Of a DNA stretch of 64,000 nt, positions 52,529-60,297 are shown piece by piece (the first letter of the stretch is position 1; each line of letters opens with the position of its first letter). The DNA comes from Anaerobacillus arseniciselenatis (GTDB lineage Bacteria > Bacillota > Bacilli > Bacillales > Anaerobacillaceae): positions 82,369 through 146,368 of the forward strand of contig NZ_MLQQ01000035.1 of assembly GCF_001865995.1 (NCBI RefSeq), written 5' to 3'. A program made the position numbers and the translations under genes. The notes under the pieces are model-generated. The model made no database searches. It was not told the DNA's origin and saw only the letters and a program-made list of their open reading frames with translations.

Positions 52529-54229
52529 ATGGAAGAAACTGGTTTGAGGCCGTGGTTAGCTCAATATCCTGATGAAATTCCAAAGACAATGCAGTTTGAA
52601 GAAAGAACATTACAAAGTTATTTAAAAGAGGCCGCAGAGAAGTATCCTGAAAAGAAAGCGATACACTTTATAGGGAAAGAGCTATCTTACAAACAACTTT
52701 ATGACTCTTCCTTAAAGCTAGCAAATCAATTGCAAAAATTAGGAGTTAAAAAGGGAGATCGCGTTGCAATTATGCTAGCAAATACTCCGCAGGCGGTTAT
52801 AAGTTATTATGGTGCTCTGTTTGCTGGGGCGATTGTTGTACAAACGAATCCGCTATACGTAGAAAGGGAGGTCGAACATCAACTTAACGATTCAGGAGCA
52901 GAAATCATGATTTGTCTTGACCTTGTTTATCCGAGAGTCGCTAATGTGATGAATAAGACCAAGTTAAGACACGTTATAGTAACTGGTATAAAAGACTATT
53001 TGCCATTTCCGAAAAATTTAATTTATCCTTTCATCCAAAAAAAACGTACTGGTATTGATGTAAATATTAGCTATAATCACCGGATTTTAAGTTTTGTAAA
53101 ACTTCTTGAAGAAGGTATTTCAAAAGAGATAGACATAGAGATCGATCCAAAAGAGGATCTAGCATTACTTCAATATACAGGGGGAACAACTGGACCGGCA
53201 AAAGGAGTAATGTTAACACACTATAATTTAGTGGCCAATACGAGTCAATGCGTAGGCTGGATGTATAAGTTAAGAAAAGGGGAAGAACGGATTTTAGCAG
53301 CTTTACCATTTTTTCATGTTTACGGTATGACGGTAGTAATGAATTTATCGATTATGTTTTATTCAAAAATGATCATTTTACCGAAGTTTGAACCGATTGA
53401 TGTTTTAAAAACGATTGAAAAGCAAAAGGCAACAATATTTCCAGGGGCACCAACAATGTATATTGCACTTTTAAACCATCCGAAAATTAAAGATTTTGAT
53501 TTATCTTCGATCGAAGCTTGTATTAGTGGTTCGGCAGCGCTACCAGTAGAAGTCCAGTCAAAGTTTGAACAAGAAACCGATGGTAATTTAGTCGAAGGCT
53601 ACGGCCTAACTGAGACGTCACCAGTAGTAATTGCTAACCTAATTTGGGGCGAGCGGAAATCGGGAAGCATCGGTTTACCGTGGCCAAATACGGATGCGGC
53701 CATTTTATCGATCGAAACAGGAGAGCCAGCTGAACCGAACGAAATTGGTGAAGTCATGGTGAAAGGTCCTCAAATCATGAAAGGGTATTGGAAACGACCT
53801 GAAGATACCCAGGCTACTTTTAAGGATGACTGGTTCCTAACTGGAGATATGGGCTATATGGATGATGAAGGCTACTTTTATATTGTCGACCGTAAAAAGG
53901 ATATGATCATTGCTGGTGGCTTTAATATTTACCCACGGGAAATAGAAGAAGTTTTATATGAACATGAAAAAGTTCAAGAAGCTTGCATTATCGGAGTTCC
54001 AGACGAGTACCGCGGTGAAACTGTAAAGGCATTTATCGTTCCAAAAGAAGGGCAGACCTTAACCGAAGAAGAGTTAGACCAATATTGTCGAAAGCATTTA
54101 GCCGCCTTTAAAGTACCAAGACTTTACGAATTTCGAGATGAATTACCAAAAACAATGATCGGTAAAATATTGCGACGAGTTCTAGTAGAAGAAGAAAAGA
54201 AGAAACTAGAAAAAGAGGATATAGGATAG
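52529..54229 (+). CDS. lcfA: Long-chain fatty acid-CoA ligase
   Basis: AMP-forming acyl-CoA synthetase, 566 aa, activating fatty acids for beta-oxidation. The P-loop-like YTGGTTGPAKGVMLTH, the VEGYGLTETSPV motif, the GDMGYMDDEGYFYIVDR block and the C-terminal Lys in PKTMIGKILRR are present. GGAGGAG precedes the ATG. It follows yshE as lcfA does in Bacillus. A closely similar second copy lies immediately downstream. A terminator separates the two. Confidence 0.93.
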   Translation: MEETGLRPWLAQYPDEIPKTMQFEERTLQSYLKEAAEKYPEKKAIHFIGKELSYKQLYDSSLKLANQLQKLGVKKGDRVAIMLANTPQAVISYYGALFAGAIVVQTNPLYVEREVEHQLNDSGAEIMICLDLVYPRVANVMNKTKLRHVIVTGIKDYLPFPKNLIYPFIQKKRTGIDVNISYNHRILSFVKLLEEGISKEIDIEIDPKEDLALLQYTGGTTGPAKGVMLTHYNLVANTSQCVGWMYKLRKGEERILAALPFFHVYGMTVVMNLSIMFYSKMIILPKFEPIDVLKTIEKQKATIFPGAPTMYIALLNHPKIKDFDLSSIEACISGSAALPVEVQSKFEQETDGNLVEGYGLTETSPVVIANLIWGERKSGSIGLPWPNTDAAILSIETGEPAEPNEIGEVMVKGPQIMKGYWKRPEDTQATFKDDWFLTGDMGYMDDEGYFYIVDRKKDMIIAGGFNIYPREIEEVLYEHEKVQEACIIGVPDEYRGETVKAFIVPKEGQTLTEEELDQYCRKHLAAFKVPRLYEFRDELPKTMIGKILRRVLVEEEKKKLEKEDIG

Positions 54230-54243
54230 AAATTAGTGGTGAT

Positions 54244-54272
54244 GCCTTCAAATTGATTGAGGGCTTTTTTTT
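54244..54272 (+). terminator. Terminator after the first acyl-CoA ligase
   Basis: GCCTTCA (54244-54250) pairs with TGAGGGC (54258-54264, one wobble pair), followed by eight T. Confidence 0.8.
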
Positions 54273-54273
54273 G

Positions 54274-54560
54274 AAAGTTGGTTTGTTGGACAGTTGGATT
54301 AGTCGGAAAGGAAAAACCTGACTTTTACATGTTAGGTGAGATGGTTCATCGTCATTGGTGTTTTGTATGAAAAAAGAACGAGTAATTTCCTGAACGAGCC
54401 TCTAAAATTCGCAAGAAGTTGCTCCTGCGGTTACTCGTCGAAAGTTGCACGATGATTCCTCATAGATGTATCTCATGGTGTGATTGAGGTCAGTAGCTTT
54501 ACAGCGAGGAGAGGGAAATTACTCGTTCTTTTACATATTAGATGGTGAAGGTTAAACATA
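54274..54560 (+). repeat. Composite repeat with interrupted family-1 hairpin (copy H)
   Basis: A TTGGTTTGTTGG-type tract, a linker, then a hairpin with perfect 19 bp arms 54372-54390 and 54514-54532. The loop is about 120 nt instead of about 45: after AGAAGTT it contains a foreign segment (54421-54508) whose first 20 bases equal 36041-36060. It fills most of the 510 bp gap between the ligases. Confidence 0.85.
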
Positions 54561-54631
54561 CATGAAGTTTTTGTATAGAATTTTTATTTTAATAAAAAAA
54601 TTTTAAATTTTGTAATAAATCACTTTATTAT

Positions 54632-54645
54632 TGTAAACGTTTTCA
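54632..54645 (+). promoter_or_regulatory. cre (CcpA) site before the second acyl-CoA ligase
   Basis: TGTAAACGTTTTCA matches the cre consensus TGWAANCGNTNWCA at every position, about 95 bp before the start codon. It predicts glucose repression of fatty-acid degradation, as known for the Bacillus subtilis lcfA operon. Confidence 0.75.
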
Positions 54646-54740
54646 TTACAATAGAGAAAGAGGAGAATGCTTTTTTAAAATACTATCAACTTAGAGATTG
54701 ATGGTATAAGAAAGGGGAGGTAAAAGGAGGACATACATAA

Positions 54741-56459
54741 ATGGATTTGTTATCTAAAAACCCATGGATTAATCATTACCCTACCGAAATACCTACCTCA
54801 ATTAACTATGAGGAACGAACGTTACAAAGTTATTTAAAAGAAGCGAGTGAAAAGCATCCTAAAAAGGCTGCATTGCACTTTTTAGGGAAAGAACTTACTT
54901 ATCAACAACTTTATTCGTCAGCATTAAAGTTTGCTAATCAGTTAACAACACTTGGTGTCAAAAAAGGAGATAGGGTAGCGATAATGGTTGCTAATACTCC
55001 ACAATCAGTGATTAGCTACTATGGTGCATTAATGGCTGGAGCTATTGTTGTGCAAACGAACCCCCTTTACGTAGAGAGAGAGTTAGAGCATCAAATGGTC
55101 GATTCAGGAGCTAAGGTGATCATTTGTTTAGATCTCTTATATCAAAGGGTGAAAAAAGTTTGGCCGAAAACGAGCCTTGAACATGTAATTGTCACGGGAA
55201 TTAAAGATTATTTACCATTCCCTAAAAATTTAATTTATCCTTTTATTCAAAAGAAAAATACTGGCATTACTATTGATGTAGATTACGGTCGTAATGTCCA
55301 TTCCTTCGTAAACCTTTTAAAAACAGGGGAAGAAAAGGAAATCTCACTTTCTTTTGATGTAAAAGAAGATTTAGCATTACTACAATATACGGGTGGAACT
55401 ACAGGTGTCGCCAAAGGAGTAATGTTAACACACTATAACTTAGTAGCTAACACTACCCAAGCGATTAGATGGATGTATAAAATGACTCCTGGAGAAGAAG
55501 TTGTTTTATGTGCATTACCGTTCTTCCATGTGTATGGAATGACTGTGGGCATGAATTATTCAATAATGCACGCGTCAAAAATGGTCATTATTCCAAAGTT
55601 TGATACGAAACAAATATTAAAAGGGATACAATCTCAAAAAGTGACAGTGTTCCCAGGAGCACCAACAATGTACATCGGACTTATTAATGATCCGAATATT
55701 AACAAATATGATTTATCATCGATTGAAGTATGTATTAGTGGCTCGGCCCCACTTCCAGTCGAAGTCCAACAAAAATTTGAACAGTTAACAGGCGGTAAAC
55801 TTTCTGAAGGTTTTGGTTTGACAGAAGCAGCCCCGGTCACCCACTTTAATCAAGTTTGGGGGAAGCGTCCTACTGGCAGCATTGGTTTGCCATGGCCTGA
55901 TACTGATGCGCAAATTTTAGATGCCGAAACAGGTGAGTTCGCTAAACCAGGGCAAATTGGTGAGCTTTTAGTGAAAGGGCCTCAAGTAATGAAGGGTTAT
56001 TGGAATCGTCCTGAAGAAACTCAAGCAACGCTTCAAGATGGTTGGTTATATACTGGAGACATGGGTTATATGGATGATGAAGGTTATTTCTATATCGTTG
56101 ATCGCAAAAAAGACATGATTATTGCTGGTGGCTTTAATATTTATCCTCGTGAAGTTGAAGAAGTTCTTTACGAACATGAAAGTATTCAAGAAGCTGTTAT
56201 TATTGGGGTTCCTGACCCATATCGTGGGGAAACCGTTAAAGCTTACATCGTTTTAAAGGAAAACCACCAATTAACGGAAAAAGAACTTAATGAATTTTGT
56301 CGTAAGCATTTATCCGCCTACAAAGTTCCTAGACTTTATGAGTTTAGAGATGAATTACCAAAAACAATGGTAGGAAAAGTTCTTAGACGGGCACTGCTAG
56401 AGGAAGAAGAAGAGAAGTTGAAATCCTCAGAAAGCGATGATCAATTAAAAAGTAGCTAA
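54741..56459 (+). CDS. lcfA: Long-chain fatty acid-CoA ligase, second copy
   Basis: A 572 aa paralogue of the preceding gene with the same motifs (YTGGTTGVAKGVMLTH, SEGFGLTEAAPV, GDMGYMDDEGYFYIVDR, PKTMVGKVLRR). Long identical stretches, such as GIKDYLPFPKNLIYPFIQKK, show a tandem duplication. Differences cluster in the substrate-proximal TETSPV/TEAAPV segment and the C-terminal tail. AAAGGAGG precedes the ATG. Because of its consensus cre site and proximity to fadR it may be the functional lcfA orthologue. Confidence 0.93.
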   Translation: MDLLSKNPWINHYPTEIPTSINYEERTLQSYLKEASEKHPKKAALHFLGKELTYQQLYSSALKFANQLTTLGVKKGDRVAIMVANTPQSVISYYGALMAGAIVVQTNPLYVERELEHQMVDSGAKVIICLDLLYQRVKKVWPKTSLEHVIVTGIKDYLPFPKNLIYPFIQKKNTGITIDVDYGRNVHSFVNLLKTGEEKEISLSFDVKEDLALLQYTGGTTGVAKGVMLTHYNLVANTTQAIRWMYKMTPGEEVVLCALPFFHVYGMTVGMNYSIMHASKMVIIPKFDTKQILKGIQSQKVTVFPGAPTMYIGLINDPNINKYDLSSIEVCISGSAPLPVEVQQKFEQLTGGKLSEGFGLTEAAPVTHFNQVWGKRPTGSIGLPWPDTDAQILDAETGEFAKPGQIGELLVKGPQVMKGYWNRPEETQATLQDGWLYTGDMGYMDDEGYFYIVDRKKDMIIAGGFNIYPREVEEVLYEHESIQEAVIIGVPDPYRGETVKAYIVLKENHQLTEKELNEFCRKHLSAYKVPRLYEFRDELPKTMVGKVLRRALLEEEEEKLKSSESDDQLKSS

Positions 56460-56518
56460 ACTATTAACTTACCCAGTTTTGAGGTACAAGAATTAAGAAC
56501 TAGACAACAGAAAGATTA

Positions 56519-56645
56519 AGAAGGTGGGCCAAAACAAAGTGTCAGACACCGCTAGACACCGAATATAGACATATGATAAATCTTTACGTCTATATTTAGT
56601 AGAATCCGCGTGGTGTCAGACACTTTTGGCCCACTCTCTTTTTTA
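56519..56645 (+). repeat. GTGTCAGACAC element (family 2)
   Basis: Outer arms AAGGTGGGCC / GGCCCACTCT, inner GTGTCAGACACC / GGTGTCAGACAC and the central TATAGAC / GTCTATA stem. The outer GGGCC/GGCCC replaces GGGAC/GTCCC of the copies at 15418 and 35850, a compensatory change. It terminates the ligase gene. Confidence 0.85.
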
Positions 56646-56725
56646 GCTTGAAAGTGAATTGGAGCAAAAATCTTTTGGGTGGACAATAAGACAATAGATT
56701 AGACAATAATTAGTAATTACTTCGG

Positions 56726-56818
56726 ACAACAAAGTGTCAAATCACCAGAGGTACTACTAAATTATAGATGCACATATTTAACATCTGCTGTACCTATCGG
56801 TGACCGACACTTTGCTTT
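56726..56818 (-). repeat. Diverged family-2 hairpin
   Basis: CAAAGTGTC pairs with GACACTTTG, AGGTAC with GTACCT, and ATAGATG with CATCTG-like sequence. The layout is that of family 2, but the sequence has diverged. It lies between convergent genes and may terminate the minus-strand gene. Confidence 0.65.
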
Positions 56819-56846
56819 GGAATACTCTCTTAAACATGCAACCGAT

Positions 56847-57347
56847 TTACTCAAGTGTATCATCAACGATCGGTTCATTTGTAATATAGTTGGCACCGTA
56901 ATGTTTTAATGTAGATGAAACTAGGTCATAAACTTTTGGTGTTGCTGCTTCTATTGTTAAAACTACGGCACCACCTTTCACATGCTTTTCAATTTCTTCT
57001 GCTTCGTACTTGTTAATCCCAATATCCATCAGCCCACCAATGATACCTCCGGTCGTTGCCCCAGCGAGTGCCGCATAAATAGGGCCTAACGCTAGTAATG
57101 CACCTAAGCCTGGAAATGCTAATAAACTAAGTCCGGTTAAAGCTCCGCCAACACCACCTATAGCAGAACCGTATAAGATTCCATTAAGAGGGTGGTCACT
57201 ACTCATGTCATCTCCTTCAGCTCTAGTTGGATCTGGGCGATGAATAAAAGAAATGTCGTCTCTAGGTACTATATGTAATAATGCATGAAATGCTTCTTCT
57301 GCACTATGCAAATCATAAAAAGTTGCAATAATATGAGGCTTTCCCAT
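56847..57347 (-). CDS. Glycine-zipper stress-type protein
   Basis: A 166 aa protein: a soluble alpha/beta N-terminal part (GKPHIIATFYDLHSAEEAFHAL), a hydrophobic Gly-rich hairpin (about 62-115, GGVGGALTGLSLLAFPGLGALL then GATTGGIIGG), and a C-terminal ferredoxin-like half ending in acidic residues. This layout matches general-stress proteins of the YflT/low-complexity glycine-zipper type that use the hairpin for membrane association. The exact family is uncertain. GGGGGG precedes the ATG. It precedes the cbb3 genes' 3' end on the same strand. Confidence 0.65.
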   Translation of the reverse strand: MGKPHIIATFYDLHSAEEAFHALLHIVPRDDISFIHRPDPTRAEGDDMSSDHPLNGILYGSAIGGVGGALTGLSLLAFPGLGALLALGPIYAALAGATTGGIIGGLMDIGINKYEAEEIEKHVKGGAVVLTIEAATPKVYDLVSSTLKHYGANYITNEPIVDDTLE

Positions 57348-57359
57348 TCGTTTCCCCCC

Positions 57360-57530
57360 TTTTTAATTAAAATTCACAATTTACAATTGATAATTGTTTG
57401 TTGAGTAGAGCTACGAAGTTTTTTGAATTTAAAATGTATAATTGATAATTGTTAAATAACTCATTGATGCTTCGAAGCTAATGCATTCAAAAATTTTTTT
57501 TAATTTTTAATTGTATATTGTACATTTGAA
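57360..57530 (-). repeat. AT-rich repeat with CTTCGAAG centre
   Basis: AATTAAAATTCACAATTTACAATTG-type units (first part), GCTACGAAG (57410-57420), then TTTAAAATGTATAATTG, and GATGCTTCGAAGC (57470-57482), ending in TTTAATTTTTAATTG-type units. The same arm-centre-arm layout as family 4. Confidence 0.55.
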
Positions 57531-57531
57531 A

Positions 57532-57999
57532 CTACAACGTCAATATATACTCCTTCACTGCTTTGATTTGTTCTGTATTTAAGCCAAGGTTAGGTAAAGA
57601 AGGCATTGTCCCAATTCCGTTGAGTAAAATTTTTTGGAGCTCTTCTTCGGAATATTTCAAACCAACATCTTGCATTCCTGGTCCAACTTTAAATTCATCC
57701 GTTACGTTATGGCAGCCAAAACAACTTTGCGAAAATATCGTTTCCCCATCAGCTGCAACTTCTGCTACTTGATTAAGCGGAACGGCCATTAGAGCATACC
57801 CAAAAGCCCAAATCGCTAATAAACAATAAGTGACAACGAGAAAGCGGGGAACTTTTGCATTTCCCATACGAATGTCTTTGGACATATCTTCTACTTGTGG
57901 AGTTGGCGGTTCATCAGTAGGTGCACCGTGTTCAGTTTTTGGATGCTGCTCTTTCATTTCTTCATTATTTACTTCACTATTCTGTTTATCTTTATCCAA
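57532..57999 (-). CDS. ccoP: cbb3 oxidase CcoP-like subunit, single c heme
   Basis: A membrane-anchored cytochrome c of 155 aa. A charged cytosolic N-terminus (about 1-50) precedes one TM segment (about 55-77) and a monoheme cytochrome c domain (CFGCH; axial Met in TMPSLPNLG). Proteobacterial CcoP has two hemes and is about twice as long; this is a reduced form. TTG 57999 is chosen with GAGGTG 7 bp upstream; an in-frame GTG lies at 58014. It is the last gene of the ccoNOP-type set. Confidence 0.82.
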   Translation of the reverse strand: MDKDKQNSEVNNEEMKEQHPKTEHGAPTDEPPTPQVEDMSKDIRMGNAKVPRFLVVTYCLLAIWAFGYALMAVPLNQVAEVAADGETIFSQSCFGCHNVTDEFKVGPGMQDVGLKYSEEELQKILLNGIGTMPSLPNLGLNTEQIKAVKEYILTL

Positions 58000-58043
58000 A
58001 CCTACACACCTCACTTTCTATTTGAAACTAGGGTGGAGCTACA

Positions 58044-58562
58044 CTAATTCACCGGTCGACCTTCTGTTTGTGGCGAAGGCTTTAAACTCATTAAATACGC
58101 AATTAAATCTTCCATATCTTGATCACTCAAATAATCGTATCTTGGCATGATGCTCCCTGGTAAAATTTTCTGAGGATTAATTAAGTGTTCACGATGCCAG
58201 TCTGCATTCCAGCGATTACCGACCCACATCAAATCAGCACCTGTTCTTTTAGAGCCAAGCATTGCCGGTGCTTCATAATAATAGTCCGCTGGTTGAGATA
58301 TAGGTCCTAAAGCACTATCGGCTAGTACTGGACGAACAAACATTGTATGACAAACGTGACAACCTTCACGTATATAAACTTCTCTACCGCGATATTCAGC
58401 CGAGTCGACAGAGTAATTTCTTAATTCTGCATTTTCATTAGGTGCTTGCATCTGATCGTCGTAAAACGGTAAGTATGCAGTTCCGAAAACACCGATTAAA
58501 AATAAAATTGACGCACCGATTACGTAAGTGAACATTGACCGCTCATTAGCAAACCCACTCAT
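58044..58562 (-). CDS. ccoO: cbb3 oxidase CcoO (FixO) subunit
   Basis: A membrane-anchored monoheme cytochrome c of 172 aa: N-terminal TM (about 10-30), then the FixO motif REGCHVCHTMFVRP with one CXXCH, a GNRWNADWHREHL block, and the axial Met in GSIMPRYDYL. It relays electrons to the CcoN catalytic subunit. TGGAGGTG precedes the ATG. It lies 44 bp before ccoP; a heptamer-arm repeat separates it from ccoN. Confidence 0.9.
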   Translation of the reverse strand: MSGFANERSMFTYVIGASILFLIGVFGTAYLPFYDDQMQAPNENAELRNYSVDSAEYRGREVYIREGCHVCHTMFVRPVLADSALGPISQPADYYYEAPAMLGSKRTGADLMWVGNRWNADWHREHLINPQKILPGSIMPRYDYLSDQDMEDLIAYLMSLKPSPQTEGRPVN

Positions 58563-58572
58563 TAAATCACCT

Positions 58573-58682
58573 CCATTTTGAGTTAAGAGTTATGAGTTTT
58601 GAGTTAAGAGTTTCTGATAGAAATGCTTCGAAGCACCTACTCACAAAAACTCAAAACTCAACACTCAACACTCAAAACTGAA
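58573..58682 (-). repeat. Heptamer-arm hairpin (family 4) between ccoN and ccoO
   Basis: GAGTTAAGAGTT/GAGTTTTGAGTT units, the centre ATGCTTCGAAGCA (about 58622-58634), then ACTCAAAACTCAACACTC units. It lies inside the presumed cco operon, within the untranslated gap. Confidence 0.8.
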
Positions 58683-58683
58683 A

Positions 58684-60075
58684 TCAAGCGCTACTTTCAT
58701 TTGTATTTTGTGATTTTTTCCCTAATTGGATCGTTTTGTACAGGTTAATAATGAAGAATATTTGCGCAACAAACATTAATGTACCACCTACTGTTCTTAT
58801 CCAGAAAAATGGTTGCATTGCCGTGAGCATTTCTACAAACTGAAGTCCATATTGAGCGCCTTCAATCCAGGCAAAACCTTCAAAAACACCTGCAGTCCAC
58901 GTGCTAAATGTGAACAATAATAAACCGATCGTTGAGAGCCAAAAATGAGTTTCCATCAATCGATTCGAGTATATGTTATGATATACAATTTTCGGGAGTA
59001 CATAATACATGACTGAAAATGCTACGTATGAAAATGCACCAAACACAGGTAAGTGGGCATGTCCAGGTACCCAGTCGGTAAACTTTACAATCGAACTAGG
59101 TCCTTGCAAAGATTGAAATGGTCCTTGTAAACAAGTAATTAAATAAAAGATTGCTCCCGTCACTAGAAATTTTAATGGAGTATTATGAGCGACAGCATGC
59201 CACTTCCCTTTCATCGTCCCAAATACATTTGCTAAAACAGCCCAAACAGGGATAATTAACAGCACAGACGGAATAATTCCTGCCTTCATTAGCCAAAGTG
59301 GGATCGGACCATTTTGAAGGTGGTGTGGACCATTCCATACGTAAAAAGTAGCAATCGTCCAAAAGCCGATTAACGATAGACGGTGACTATATAATGGATT
59401 TTTAGTTAAGTAGGGAAGTAAATAATAAATGAGCCCTACGCCGACAGTTGTAAACCATAAGCCAATGACGTTATGACCATAAAACCAAAAAATTAAAAAC
59501 TGTGGAACTCCTGATAATAATTTATAAGGTAGATTTCCGATGATATATAATCCAGGTAACCAAATGAGCGAACCCATAAAATACCAAAGACTAACGTATA
59601 ACTGCTTTTCGTTTCTGTTAGCAATCGTAGAAAAACAAATCATAGCGAGCATAGCTACACCAATAACAACTAAAATATCAATCCAAAGTGGCCATTCGCC
59701 GTATTCAGTAACTGTCGTATATCCCATCGTTAAAGCAATAGAACCAACGACAATGATAAAGTTCCAGAAATAGCCTAAAAACGTTGCCATTTTAGGAAAT
59801 GACAGTTGATTTCGACAAAGTTTAGGGATAACATAAAAAAGAGCGCCTATATTAGCCATTGTTAACCAACCGAATAAAAGCATGTTTGTATGAATTGGTC
59901 GAATGCGACCAAATTGTAGTATGACTTGGAGTGGTCCCCAGACTAAAAAGTTAGGCCAAATAAATTTAAAAGCTAATATTAAACCATATATCATACCGAT
60001 GACGAGCCAAACGAGTGAAGAGTAAAAAAAGATTTTCGTCGGACGGTACGTATCACTAGAAGTTTGTGTTTCCAT
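58684..60075 (-). CDS. ccoN: cbb3-type cytochrome c oxidase subunit I (CcoN)
   Basis: The 463 aa catalytic heme-copper oxidase subunit with 12 predicted TM helices. Visible ligands are the low-spin heme His in RPIHTNMLLFGW, CuB His in FYGHNVIGLW and the pair in WNGPHHLQNG, and the two heme His in PGHAHLPVFG. It reduces oxygen with high affinity. ATG 60075 follows AAAGGAG. No ccoQ, ccoG, ccoI, ccoH or ccoS is nearby. It is divergent from fadR and interrupts the lcfA-fadR order of Bacillus. Confidence 0.93.
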   Translation of the reverse strand: METQTSSDTYRPTKIFFYSSLVWLVIGMIYGLILAFKFIWPNFLVWGPLQVILQFGRIRPIHTNMLLFGWLTMANIGALFYVIPKLCRNQLSFPKMATFLGYFWNFIIVVGSIALTMGYTTVTEYGEWPLWIDILVVIGVAMLAMICFSTIANRNEKQLYVSLWYFMGSLIWLPGLYIIGNLPYKLLSGVPQFLIFWFYGHNVIGLWFTTVGVGLIYYLLPYLTKNPLYSHRLSLIGFWTIATFYVWNGPHHLQNGPIPLWLMKAGIIPSVLLIIPVWAVLANVFGTMKGKWHAVAHNTPLKFLVTGAIFYLITCLQGPFQSLQGPSSIVKFTDWVPGHAHLPVFGAFSYVAFSVMYYVLPKIVYHNIYSNRLMETHFWLSTIGLLLFTFSTWTAGVFEGFAWIEGAQYGLQFVEMLTAMQPFFWIRTVGGTLMFVAQIFFIINLYKTIQLGKKSQNTNESSA

Positions 60076-60213
60076 GATGCTACTCCTTTCAAGACGTAAA
60101 GTTATCCTGCGCACGATATAACACTATTGAAGGATACCTTTACTATTTCCAAAAGTTATTACCTTATTCTCCAAAAAATACAAATATGCTCTGCTTTTAT
60201 TTATAGAAGTTGA

Positions 60214-60242
60214 TTGACATTAAATAAACGATCGACTAAAAT
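60214..60242 (+). promoter_or_regulatory. Promoter of fadR
   Basis: TTGACA (60214-60219), a 17 bp spacer and TAAAAT (60237-60242). The FadR palindrome begins 9 bp after the -10, covering the transcription start. Confidence 0.8.
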
Positions 60243-60251
60243 GAAAATATG

Positions 60252-60269
60252 AATGAATGATCATTCATT
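60252..60269 (+). promoter_or_regulatory. FadR operator
   Basis: AATGAATGATCATTCATT is a perfect 18 bp palindrome matching the TGAATGA..TCATTCA core of the Bacillus FadR (YsiA) site. It implies autorepression relieved by long-chain acyl-CoA. Confidence 0.85.
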
Positions 60270-60297
60270 ACTATCGAATCCAGGAAGGGGTAAAACG

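Noticed and set aside
58684..60075. CcoN as a nitric-oxide reductase (NorB)
   Set aside because: The adjacent FixO-type CcoO and a CcoP-like cytochrome c, and the CuB His pair in WNGPHH, fit a cbb3 oxidase better.
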